A stretch of DNA of 64,000 nt from Rhynchopus euleeides (lineage: Eukaryota > Euglenozoa > Diplonemea > Diplonemida > Diplonemidae), in contig OY723254.1 in the NCBI GenBank assembly GCA_963210315.1, positions 1,518,379 through 1,582,378 of the forward strand. Reading direction: 5' to 3'. Made by a program: the position numbers and the translations under genes. Under the pieces are notes generated by a model. That model ran no database searches. It saw only the letters and a list, made by a program, of their open reading frames with translations, and had not been told where the DNA came from. Shown piece by piece: positions 1-9,008 of this stretch (within the stretch, counting starts at the first letter, position 1; the number at the start of each line of letters is the position of its first letter).

Positions 1-497
1 AAAGATATGTCGTGACGAAGGGAATCGGGGCATCCCCCCTCAGACACATACGGACGGGAAACCAGCGAACCCGCAAACTCCTGCGGTCCAGAGGCATCAG
101 AACCACTGCTGAAGACCGCAAACCCGGAAACCCGCAAACTCCTGGGGTCCAGAGGCGTCAAAATCACTGCTGAAGAGCGGCGCGCATTAAACGACTCCTC
201 ATCTACGGCGTCCGCAGTCCCTACCACCAACGAGAAGATGTGGACGGATGGCCCCAGACACACCTCACCATAGATGTAGCCTTCGAGGACCAGCTGAGCC
301 CACCCCCCACCCCCCGCAGCCCCCTTCCCTGACGTTGTTTGACATTCTCTCCTGTTGTGCAGCACTGATCAACACACGCCCGCAAACCCGCAATCCAACT
401 GCCCAGATTTCACCATCCACCAACAGAGCCAATAGCTTCGGCTGGTGTCCGACATAATGATGACGTCCGATGCTTTCATGTGCCTCCTGCTGATGGA

Positions 498-1025
498 ATG
501 CCTCCTGTTCAAGATATTCGAGGATGGGCCACCGCCATGCGCTCCCCGGCCTTCCTTCAACCAACTGGCCCGGGCCAGGGCACGCTGGTAGCCGAGCGCT
601 TGCGGGATATGGGGTACGTGCTGAAGGTGTCGGGTGAGGAGGACGGGTTCGTGAAGAGCTCCCTTTGTCCGGACCTCACCTTCGCACCAAGCACAGAAAC
701 ATACCCTGAGGCTGGTGGTGCGGACCTTGAACCTGGGTTGGACGGGAAGGCAAAAGAGAGCACAGAGAAGCAGTCCACCCAAAAGAAAGTTGTGTCTCAG
801 CCAACCCAACAGTCAAGCATCTTGGCATGGGCGAAGCCGGTTCGTGTGAACTCTCTCACACAGACACAGCCTTCCCAGTCCTCCCAGTCCTCCGAAAAGA
901 AGCGCGCAGCGTCCCCGACCACCCAGACTCCCAACAAACACCGCAGGCTCTGCAAAGGGTGTAGGAAGCCTGGGCACAACATGCAGACTTGCCCCAGCAA
1001 GCCCAAGAACTTGAAGAAGAAGTAA
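498..1025 (+). CDS. Zinc-knuckle protein, probably transposon-derived (left arm copy)
   Basis: An open frame of about 175 codons. The first ATG in frame is at 498, although the frame is open further upstream. The middle is rich in Gln, Ser and Thr and looks disordered. The C-terminus holds a CCHC zinc knuckle (CKGCRKPGHNMQTC, spacing C-x2-C-x4-H-x4-C) followed by a Lys-rich tail (NLKKK) and stop. Such a knuckle just before the C-terminus is common in transposon-encoded proteins, but I recognise no transposase core. A neighbouring frame at 457-591 also looks protein-like, so this may be one exon or a frame-broken part of a larger gene. The same frame is mirrored at 1802-2329. Confidence 0.5.
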   Translation: MPPVQDIRGWATAMRSPAFLQPTGPGQGTLVAERLRDMGYVLKVSGEEDGFVKSSLCPDLTFAPSTETYPEAGGADLEPGLDGKAKESTEKQSTQKKVVSQPTQQSSILAWAKPVRVNSLTQTQPSQSSQSSEKKRAASPTTQTPNKHRRLCKGCRKPGHNMQTCPSKPKNLKKK

Positions 1026-1337
1026 GTTGGGGCGTGCTGGTTGTGGCTTGTCTTTTTCACATCTTTTTTTTAAGCATCAACGCACCAACCAACCACCGAC
1101 AGTGAAGCTGACAGCTCTGATGAACTGTGTATGCTTTCACTAACTCAACAAGAATGTCAACCAGGGGGGGGGGGGGGGGGCAATACAAATCAAAACGGTA
1201 CGAAACCAAATGAGGGGCGAGTGGTAGGACGAGAACAGAGCGGATACTCGACCGGAAGGCAGAAGAAGTGAGAGACGGACGACAGCAGTGACCAGCGCGC
1301 CCCTGGTGGACCAAACAGCCCCGCAGAGCCCCTGCAA

Positions 1338-1494
1338 ACAGCGTTTTTAGGAAAAGTTGAATAGACGTACTTAGTACGTCTATTCGCTCGCAAACTATTT
1401 ATTAATTTTCTGGCGAGGTCGATTTAGGCCCGCGCGTTCGCCGAATAGTAGTACTAAGTACGTTTATTTGACCCCCCCCTGTAAAGATTTACCC
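1338..1494. other. Palindrome centre with a small perfect hairpin
   Basis: The loop of the large palindrome holds a perfect small inverted repeat: arms 1359-1370 and 1374-1385 (GAATAGACGTAC and its complement) around TTA. It also holds one copy (1442-1470) of the AAGTACGTTTATT / AGTAGTACTT motif that recurs near 3048-3100 and 5350-5402. A centre unlike the arms is what a natural inverted duplication with a spacer would have. Confidence 0.8.
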
Positions 1495-1801
1495 TTGCAG
1501 GGGCTCTGCGGGGCTGTTTGGTCCACCAGGGGCGCGCTGGTCACTGCTGTCGTCCGTCTCTCACTTCTTCTGCCTTCCGGTCGAGTATCCGCTCTGTTCT
1601 CGTCCTACCACTCGCCCCTCATTTGGTTTCGTACCGCTTTGATTTGTATTGCCCCCCCCCCCCTGGTTGACATTCTTGTTGAGTTAGTGAAAGCATACAC
1701 AGTTCATCAGAGCTGTCAGCTTCACTGTCGGTGGTTGGTTGGTGCGTTGATGCTTAAAAAAAAGATGTGAAAAAGACAAGCCACAACCAGCACGCCCCAA
1801 C

Positions 1802-2329
1802 TTACTTCTTCTTCAAGTTCTTGGGCTTGCTGGGGCAAGTCTGCATGTTGTGCCCAGGCTTCCTACACCCTTTGCAGAGCCTGCGGTGTTTGTTGGGAGT
1901 CTGGGTGGTCGGGGACGCTGCGCGCTTCTTTTCGGAGGACTGGGAGGACTGGGAAGGCTGTGTCTGTGTGAGAGAGTTCACACGAACCGGCTTCGCCCAT
2001 GCCAAGATGCTTGACTGTTGGGTTGGCTGAGACACAACTTTCTTTTGGGTGGACTGCTTCTCTGTGCTCTCTTTTGCCTTCCCGTCCAACCCAGGTTCAA
2101 GGTCCGCACCACCAGCCTCAGGGTATGTTTCTGTGCTTGGTGCGAAGGTGAGGTCCGGACAAAGGGAGCTCTTCACGAACCCGTCCTCCTCACCCGACAC
2201 CTTCAGCACGTACCCCATATCCCGCAAGCGCTCGGCTACCAGCGTGCCCTGGCCCGGGCCAGTTGGTTGAAGGAAGGCCGGGGAGCGCATGGCGGTGGCC
2301 CATCCTCGAATATCTTGAACAGGAGGCAT
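1802..2329 (-). CDS. Zinc-knuckle protein (right arm copy)
   Basis: This is the mirror copy of the frame at 498-1025, identical at the protein level, read from the minus strand in the right arm of the palindrome. It ends with the same CCHC knuckle and Lys-rich tail. The two genes are divergent in sequence layout but their 3' ends face each other across the palindrome centre. Confidence 0.5.
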   Translation of the reverse strand: MPPVQDIRGWATAMRSPAFLQPTGPGQGTLVAERLRDMGYVLKVSGEEDGFVKSSLCPDLTFAPSTETYPEAGGADLEPGLDGKAKESTEKQSTQKKVVSQPTQQSSILAWAKPVRVNSLTQTQPSQSSQSSEKKRAASPTTQTPNKHRRLCKGCRKPGHNMQTCPSKPKNLKKK

Positions 2330-2999
2330 TCCATCAGCAGGAGGCACATGAAAGCATCGGACGTCATCATTATGTCGGACACCAGCCGAAGCTATTGGCT
2401 CTGTTGGTGGATGGTGAAATCTGGGCAGTTGGATTGCGGGTTTGCGGGCGTGTGTTGATCAGTGCTGCACAACAGGAGAGAATGTCAAACAACGTCAGGG
2501 AAGGGGGCTGCGGGGGGTGGGGGGTGGGCTCAGCTGGTCCTCGAAGGCTACATCTATGGTGAGGTGTGTCTGGGGCCATCCGTCCACATCTTCTCGTTGG
2601 TGGTAGGGACTGCGGACGCCGTAGATGAGGAGTCGTTTAATGCGCGCCGCTCTTCAGCAGTGATTTTGACGCCTCTGGACCCCAGGAGTTTGCGGGTTTC
2701 CGGGTTTGCGGTCTTCAGCAGTGGTTCTGATGCCTCTGGACCGCAGGAGTTTGCGGGTTCGCTGGTTTCCCGTCCGTATGTGTCTGAGGGGGGATGCCCC
2801 GATTCCCTTCGTCACGACATATCTTTGAGCGTAGGTCACTTCCCCCCTCTACGGACCCCGTGCACCCTGGTTCCCCTAAGTGGCACCAATAGACCCCGTT
2901 GTCCCCATTCCTTGCCCCAAAGTTTGCAGATTTGTGTGTCTCCAAAAAGAAAATCTCAAAAAAAACGGAAAATTTTCCCAAAAAAAAAGGGTGAAAAGT

Positions 3000-3103
3000 A
3001 AGTACTACTATTCAACGGCCCAACGTGCCCCAGAGCCCCAAAAAAATAAGTACTACTATTCGGCTAAGTACTACTATTCAACTAAGTACGTTTATTTGAC
3101 CCC
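3000..3103 (+). repeat. 18-bp tandem repeats (AAGTACTACTATTC family)
   Basis: The 14-mer AAGTACTACTATTC occurs near 3000, then three near-copies with an 18-bp period lie at about 3047-3100, the last diverged to AAGTACGTTTATT, followed by a C run. The same three-copy block recurs at 5349-5410 directly before the second copy of the dispersed repeat, so it probably belongs to that repeat. Confidence 0.75.
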
Positions 3104-3110
3104 CCCCTGT

Positions 3111-3588
3111 AATGTTTTTACTGTCACCCCGCTTCCGAAGCCACCCTCCCGCACCCCGCACTCCGTCCCCTGCTGCTTCCACCGTTACCTGCTGCTTAGG
3201 GGGGGGTCCACTGGGTACTCTGGTAGGGTGGTGCGTAAAAAGTGGTTTGCTATTTTGGCAAAGTTCAACATTTCATGTCTAGGGTATAGGATGGCATGTT
3301 TTTGGACATCTGAGTTCACGGTGACCATTCTTCATCTTGCTAAAAATCATTCTAATTGTTAAAATGGCAAACAGAAAAACCGGTTTTTTGGTCATTTTTG
3401 GCCGTTTGGCTGGTTGGCGAGGATCTTTAATGGCAGGGGGATCCAGACCCCGGACGCGCGAAGCGCGGCCGGGGGGGGTGGGGGGTGCGGGGCCGCGCGA
3501 AGCGCGGCCCCGCGTCCCGCCCCGCGCGAAGCGCGGGGTGGGGGCGGTGGGGGGGGCCGCGCGAAGCGCGGCCCCCCCCCCCCGGAGG
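3111..3588 (+). repeat. Dispersed repeat copy A (interrupted; continues at 5320-5350)
   Basis: This segment matches 5429-5915 (copy B) along its whole length, including a common core and a GC-rich end with four hairpins of type CCGCGC-GAA-GCGCGG. Copy A is interrupted at 3588 by the element at 3589-5311 and resumes at 5320 with the G run and ATCTTTAATGACCGTTCCTAA. Copy B has the same ending at 7196-7228. No coding function is recognised. Confidence 0.85.
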
Positions 3589-5311
3589 CATAGCTTCCGA
3601 TAAGAATCCGACCCCCAGACCCCTCCGACCCCCGACCCCCGACCCCCCCTTAGCAAAACTACCCCCCCTCCCAAAAAATCTCAGGGGTTTCCCGAGGAAA
3701 CGCGGTTCCCCCCTCTCCTGCGTTGTTTGGGCTCCGTGCGGATCGTAGTGGGGTCACTTTGTTGGTGTAGGTGCCACAGAACACCTCTGAAATGCGGATG
3801 TGGTTCCTTGAGAAAAGGGGGGTCGGAACCTCGGGGGTCGGAATCCGACCCCCGACCCCAAGTATGCCTGGGACTTTGGCCTTTTTGGGTCCAAAAAGGG
3901 GTCGGGATTCCACTTTTTCTCCAAGGGTTTTTCGGGGGGGAAATGGCGCGCAATCCCCCTCGCGGGCAAGAAAATCCCCCCATCCCCACCACACAACCAG
4001 TGTGAGTGTGGTGTGTGGGTATTGGACGCCCTGTGTGATGAGAGATAGTGGCAACACAACAGCAACATGCCAGGCAAGGGGTGCCAAAAATGGGTTTTCG
4101 GGGCGTTATTGTAACGACCCCTTCCTATGCCCCAGTGGCACAAACTCAAGGATTTGGTTGCTCGACATACGGGGGGTCTGGGGGGCGGTGCCCCCCAGCC
4201 GCCGGAGGCCACGGTAGTGAGTATCTGTTCCTTGCGCCGTAGTGGGAGCGCGTGGGAGTTGCGGGCGTACAGATTGTTGGCTGCGTCCTCCTGAGGCTAC
4301 TGAGAGTGGTCTGGGTCCCATTCGCTGATGTGAACCCAAAGGACTTGGCTACAAGACAGGCACACGCTCCAGCCTAGTGGTACAGGGGGGTCTGGGGGGC
4401 GGAGCCCCCCAGCCGCCGGAGGCCACGGTAGTGAACGCCTGGCTCTTGACTGGGACAACGCCGGGTTTTGGCTGGAACAACCGAAAAAGGGGCGGGTGTC
4501 CGGAGGATTCATCCTCATCCCCCACTAGAATACCACCTGCCCCCGAAAAACTTCACCCAGAAAACCTGTGGGGAAAAAATCCCACCTAAAAAACCCAAGG
4601 AGAAAAAATAATTCCCTCCCTATAAAAACCCAAAGAGAAAAAAAGTGCAATCCTGAATCGGGACTTGGACTCCACATTTAGCTTCATACTTGCCCGACCC
4701 CCCATTTTAAATTTTTTAGGGGGTCGGAGGGGGTCGGGGCTATATCCCGACCCCCCATTCTTGCGGGGGTCAGGATCCGGAAGATGGGGGGTCTGAAACT
4801 GTGGTCAAACTCGGGTCGAAATTTTCGCGTTTTTTCTCGGGGGTCGTAGATGGGGTCGGAAACTAGGGGTTGGAATATGAGGTGGTCCCCCCTCCCGACC
4901 CCCCACACGGGGTTTTCAAAACCCCGTTCTTTGGACTATTTGGAGTTTGTGCGGATCGTAGTGGGGTCATTTCGTGGGTCTTGGGACCAAGCTTCAACGA
5001 CGAAACATGGGTCTGGTCCAGGTACTGTCATGGGAGGACGTGACCGGGAGGCACACCAGGCCACCCCCACCCACCCAGCGGGACCCTCCCGACCCCCTCC
5101 TCGGGTTTTTCAAAAACCCGTTCTTTTGAATATTTGGAGTTTGTGCGGATCGCAGTGGGGTCATTTTTGACATGGGGTGCCTATTCACACCTCTTATTGG
5201 TGGTCCCCATCCAGGCCACATTCCTTAGGAAATAGTAAGGCGACCCCCTCCGACCCCCCCTCACGACCCCCGACCCCTGCGACCCCCGACCCCCGCTTAT
5301 CGGAAGCTATG
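3589..5311. mobile_element. hAT-like non-autonomous DNA transposon (16-bp TIR, 8-bp TSD)
   Basis: Terminal inverted repeats CATAGCTTCCGATAAG lie at 3589-3604 and 5296-5311 (perfect, 16 bp). The element is flanked by the 8-bp direct repeat CCCGGAGG at 3581-3588 and 5312-5319. The homologous repeat copy B carries a single uninterrupted CCCGGAGG at 5908-5915, a paralogous empty site. An 8-bp duplication with CA-starting ends is typical of hAT elements. No transposase frame is visible. Inside are three copies of a GTGCGGATCGTAGTGGGGTCA-like motif (about 3735, 4950, 5145) and the GC-hairpin repeat pair at 4165-4440. Confidence 0.85.
4165..4440 (+). repeat. GC-hairpin repeat family P, two units
   Basis: Two copies of a roughly 50-bp block lie near 4168-4217 and 4383-4433, about 217 bp apart. 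The block runs GGGGTCTGGGGGGC, a GGGGGG/CCCCCC hairpin, AGCCGCCGGAGGCCACGG, then TAGTGA. The sequence between them (motifs GGGCGTACAGATT and TTGGCTGCGTCCTC) is also shared with the pair at 62143-62395, so the repeat unit is larger than the hairpin. A single shorter relative lies near 10010-10035. Confidence 0.75.
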
Positions 5312-5348
5312 CCCGGAGGGGGGGGGGAATCTTTAATGACCGTTCCTA

Positions 5349-5410
5349 ATAAGTACTACTATTCGGCTAAGTACTACTATTCAACTAAGTACGTTTATTC
5401 GACCCCCCCC
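5349..5410 (+). repeat. 18-bp tandem repeats, second block
   Basis: Three near-copies of AAGTACTACTATTC with an 18-bp period are followed by a C run, as at 3047-3103. This block separates the end of repeat copy A from the start of copy B. Confidence 0.75.
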
Positions 5411-5428
5411 CTGTAAAGATTTATCTTT

Positions 5429-5925
5429 AATGTTTTTACTGTCACCCCGCTTCCGAAGCCACCCCCCCCCCCCCCCCCCGCACCCCGCACTCCGTCCCCT
5501 GCTGCTTCCACCGTTACCTGCTGCTTAGGGGGGGGTCCACTGGGTACTCTGGTAGGGTGGTGCGTAAAAAGGTGTTTGATATTTTGGCAAAGTTCAACAT
5601 TTCATGTCTAGGGTATAGGATGGCATGTTTTTGGACATCTGAGTTCACGGTGACCATTCTTCATCCAATTAAAAATCATTCTAATTGTTAAAATGGCAAA
5701 CAGAAAAACCGGTTTTATGGTCATTTTTGGCCGTTTGGCTGGTTGGCGAGGATCTTTAATGGCAGGGGGATCCAGACTCCGGACGCGCGAAGCGCGGCCG
5801 GGGGGGGTGGGGGGTGCGGGGCCGCGCGAAGCGCGGCCCCGCGTCCCCCGCCCCGCGCGAAGCGCGGGGTGGGGGCGGTGGGGGGGCCGCGCGAAGCGCG
5901 GCCCCCCCCCGGAGGGGGGGGGGGG
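5429..5925 (+). repeat. Dispersed repeat copy B (interrupted; continues at 7196-7228)
   Basis: Homologous to 3111-3588 with few differences. It ends with four CCGCGC-GAA-GCGCGG hairpins, an intact CCCGGAGG and a G run. It is interrupted in the G run by the hAT-like element at 5926-7195 and resumes at 7196 with the G run and the common end ATCTTTAATGACCGTTCC. Confidence 0.85.
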
Positions 5926-5986
5926 CAATGTTGTTAGGGTGGGTTTAAACTCGGGTTTAAACTTGGGTTTAAACCGGGTTTTTATT

Positions 5987-6364
5987 CATGGTATGACAAA
6001 GATCTTGCAAGAAATGTTAAGAAATCTCGAAACTTCTTAAGACGTCTTAATGTAATGCCGAAAGGGCTATTTCTTAAAGATTTCTTACTGATTTCTTAAG
6101 ACGTGTTTCTTAATGCCTAGCATTTTAATGTCCATCATTCTGAAAAAGATCTTAAAAGATCTTTTTCAGAATGATGGACATTTTTAATGCTGGGAGATAT
6201 GGAAATAATGTCCATCATTTCATTAAGAAATCTTAAGAAATCCTGCATTTCTTAAAAATAATGGGGGTCATTAATTTAAGAAATTTAATGCAGCACCTGC
6301 ATTAAGACGTCTTAAGAAAGAAGTGAAAAGATCCTTTTCTTATTAAGACCTTTGTCATACCATG
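5987..6364. mobile_element. MITE nested in the hAT element, with central palindrome
   Basis: A perfect 14-bp inverted repeat CATGGTATGACAAA / TTTGTCATACCATG bounds 378 bp, flanked by the direct repeat TTTTATT (5980-5986 and 6365-6371). The interior is AT-rich with many CTTAAG-type half-palindromes. At its centre is a long hairpin, arms 6127-6153 and 6156-6182, separated by two bases. No coding capacity. Confidence 0.8.
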
Positions 6365-6659
6365 TTTTATTGGGTTTTTATGGTTTTTATTCCTGAGATT
6401 TCTCGGGTTTAAACTCGGTTTTTTGGTGGGGGGTGGGAGAGGGGGGTTTTTTTACTCTACCACCTCTACCATTCCAGTGCAGACTCCGAAGCCAAGAAAA
6501 AATAGCTAGCGGCAGTGATCTGAGGGTACCGTACCCGGTACCCTCGGGGGGTAGTACCCCCTGGTGCCCCCAAAATGGTGGTTTTCAGTTTCGCGGAATT
6601 TGCATTTCCGGCGTTTTTCCGAACCGTGGTGGGGTCATTTTGCCAGGAGCACCAGCATC

Positions 6660-6974
6660 ACCAGTAACGCCAGCAACGCCTGTGGAGGAGACCCCCCTCA
6701 GAAGTCAAAACCAGCTGCCAAACCAGCCAGGCAATGCAGGATTGTTGCGACCCCCCGACCCAACGAGACGGAGATGACGAGGATAGTGGATGCCTGGGCA
6801 GATTATGTACTGGCTGCCGGGCTCCCCCTCTCCATTATGGAGGATGAACATTTCCTCAAGGCCGTCGGGGTGACACGCCCCAGCATAGATGTCAAGCAGC
6901 TGCCGAGCAGGCACCAACTCGGGGGTAAACTTCTCGATGAGAAGTATGACGCGGTCATGAACGAAGACCTGTGA
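6660..6974 (+). pseudogene. hAT transposase fragment
   Basis: The translated frame contains a stretch typical of the region ahead of the hAT catalytic core: an Ala-Asp-Tyr helix, then AAGLPLSIMEDEHF, then RPS followed by LPSRHQLGGKLLDEKY. This matches the usual hAT order G-(L/I)-P-F..E...F, RP..., PSR..L...LL. The frame stops at 6972-6974, far short of a complete transposase (usually 500-800 residues), and no further homologous frame follows before the element end. It lies inside the element whose ends look hAT-like, which supports the call. Confidence 0.7.
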
Positions 6975-7226
6975 AAGTTGAACAAGTCGGACAGCCGCGT
7001 CCCTCCCTGGCCCCCCTCCCCTCCCGCAAACCAGCTCAGTGCACGTAACGTGTGCACCCCCTGCAGCTTCCTACTGGGTTTTTACTGGGTTTAAACTCGG
7101 TTTAAACCGAGTTAAAACCCGGTTTTAGAGTTTAAACCCGGTTTTTTGGGTTTTTTGGGGTTTTTATTCTGGGACCCGGGTTTTTAACAACATTGGGGGG
7201 GGGGGGGATCTTTAATGACCGTTCCT

Positions 7227-7535
7227 AAAATTTTGGCCTTTCCTGGCCTATGTGGTCCCAAAGGGCCCAGGTTGCCCGGTTTTTCACCCAAAAACACCCC
7301 AAAAATTTTTCCGCCGTTTCACCCCCCCAGAATCTAGGAGGGTGTCCGGTTCTCCGGATTTTCCTGATTTTTCCCGATTTTCCGAAAATTTTGCCACTGG
7401 TTGACACAAGGGCAAATTTCGAGCAAAATCCGAAAATCAGGAAAAATCGGGAAAAATCAGGAAATCCAGGGGGGGCCACCGGAGACCCTCCCCGAAAAAA
7501 TCCGATTTTTTTGGGTCGAAAATTTTTTTTTTTCT
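7227..7535 (+). repeat. R2 tandem-repeat unit, partial
   Basis: Near-identical to the corresponding part of the 377-bp units at 10933-11309 and 11310-11633. It starts inside a unit (AAAATTTTGGCCTTTCC) and ends at the T run that closes the unit. The array appears to resume at 10931, so 7536-10930 may be an insertion in the array. Confidence 0.85.
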
Positions 7536-7690
7536 TGGACGCCACGCAACTTTTTTTCACGCACGCCCGGTTACGGTAATCACTTTTTTCTCACGCTTTT
7601 TACTTTTTTCTCACGCTTTTTTCTTTTTTCTCACGCTTTTTTTCTTTTTTTTCACGCTTTTTTTGGCGTGAAAAAAAAGTCCGTACAGTG
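7536..7690 (+). repeat. Short pyrimidine-rich tandem repeats (CTTTTTTCTCACGC)
   Basis: Four to five imperfect copies of a roughly 20-bp unit CTTTTTTCTCACGCTTTTTT lie between 7580 and 7670, ending with a small hairpin CACGC...GCGTG. Low-complexity sequence without coding signal. Confidence 0.7.
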
Positions 7691-8088
7691 ATTTTCTGGA
7701 AGGGAACTGCGGCTGATTTTGTGAATGCACAAATCAGGCCTGAGCGGGTCTGCAGGTCACCAGGTCGGCTGCGGGGTGGGTTGGTGCGGTGGGTTCATCG
7801 GCCACGCTATCCAGCTCCCCCCGACCTCTGCCCAGAGCCAGAAGCGCAGCACCCCGCGGCGTGAGAAGTACGATCGCCGCAAGCAGATAGACCTTTTAGA
7901 GTGTATGCTGCATACCGTGTCGCACAGCAGGTAATGGTTCTTCACGGTGAACCACAGGTCAACCAGCAGAACCAGGGATCCCCAGGAAGACGAAGCTGTC
8001 GAGGGCAAATCAGAACGAGATGAGGTGTGACTCGCCGTTCTTGAGGGCGGAATACCCCAGACTTGGCGCTCTGGACGACATCCCCTGT
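7691..8088. other. No gene recognised
   Basis: Short frames exist on both strands but none shows a recognisable domain or consistent codon use. It lies between the pyrimidine repeats and the 389-bp tandem repeats. Confidence 0.5.
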
Positions 8089-9008
8089 CATGGTTTATAT
8101 GGGCAAACCTGAAAATTTCCGACTTTTTCCTCAATTTTTCCCACTTCCTGGCCATACCTTTCCCGACCCAAAATCAAACAAATGCAGCGGAAAATGGCCA
8201 AAAATAGGCCAAAAAACCCCAAATTTTTTCCTATGGGAACGAACATGGGGGTCTTCGCTCCGGGTCAATTTGGGTCAACTTGGGTCAATTTGGGTCACCC
8301 TGGGGTTTTTCACCTTAGGAAAATGGGGGGCTTCGCTCCGGGTCAATCTGGGTCAGCTTGGGTCAGTGACCCGGAGCGAAGCCCCCCCCCTTAGGTGACC
8401 AAAAATAGGTGAAAATTTTTGCCTATTTTCCCTTGTGTCAAACTTGGAGTCTGACCCAAAAATCGGAATCTGTGACCCATGGTTTATATGGGCAAACCTG
8501 AAAATTTCCGACTTTTTCCTCAATTTTTCCCACTTCCTGGCCATACCTTTCCCGACCCAAAATCAAACAAATGCAGCGGAAAATGGCCAAAAATAGGCCA
8601 AAAAACCTCAAATTTTTTCCTATGGGAACGAACATGGGGGTCTTCGCTCCGGGTCAATTTGGGTCAACTTGGGTCAATTTGGGTCACCCTGGGGTTTTTC
8701 ACCTTAGGAAAATGGGGGGCTTCGCTCCGGGTCAATCTGGGTCAGCTTGGGTCAGTGACCCGGAGCGAAGCCCCCCCCCTTAGGTGACCAAAAATAGGTG
8801 AAAATTTTTGCCTATTTTCCCTTGTGTCAAACTTGGAGTCTGACCCAAAAATCGGAATCTGTGACCCATGGTTTATATGGGCAAACCTGAAAATTTCCGA
8901 CTTTTTCCTCAATTTTTCCCACTTCCTGGCCATACCTTTCCCGACCCAAAATCAAACAAATGCAGCGGAAAATGGCCAAAAATAGGCCAAAAAACCCCAA
9001 ATTTTTTT
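8089..9008 (+). repeat. 389-bp tandem repeat (2.4 copies) with built-in hairpin
   Basis: The sequence starting CATGGTTTATATGGGCAAAC occurs at 8089, 8478 and 8867, an exact 389-bp period with almost no divergence. The third copy stops near 9008. Each full unit contains repeats of GGGTCAACTT/GGGTCAATTT and ends with an inverted repeat of about 21 bp, GGGGGGCTTCGCTCCGGGTC and its complement. Confidence 0.9.

Larger units (their letters stand above)
1..2826. repeat. 2.8-kb near-perfect palindrome (inverted repeat), open at left edge
   Basis: Bases 1-1337 are the reverse complement of 1495-2826; base 1 pairs with base 2826. The differences I found are a homopolymer (17 G at 1164-1180 against 12 C at 1652-1663) and one A/G substitution near 1195. 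The unpaired centre is 1338-1494. The left arm reaches the window edge, so the true length is unknown. Each arm carries the same zinc-knuckle reading frame in opposite orientation. A real inverted duplication or a fold-back assembly error would both look like this. Confidence 0.95.
5926..7195. mobile_element. hAT-family DNA transposon, decayed, with transposase fragment
   Basis: Terminal inverted repeats CAATGTTGTTA (5926-5936) and TAACAACATTG (7185-7195) bound 1270 bp. Both flanks are 12 G, so an 8-bp G target duplication is possible but cannot be delimited. The empty site is seen in repeat copy A (5312-5350). Both ends carry repeated subterminal GTTTAAAC motifs, as transposase-binding sites of hAT elements often are. 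The interior encodes a hAT transposase piece (about 6660-6974) and contains a nested MITE (5987-6364). Confidence 0.8.

Noticed and set aside
3000..5410. CRISPR-like arrays (18-bp and 14-bp spaced repeats)
   Set aside because: Repeats are short, few, contiguous and without variable spacers, and the genome is eukaryotic.
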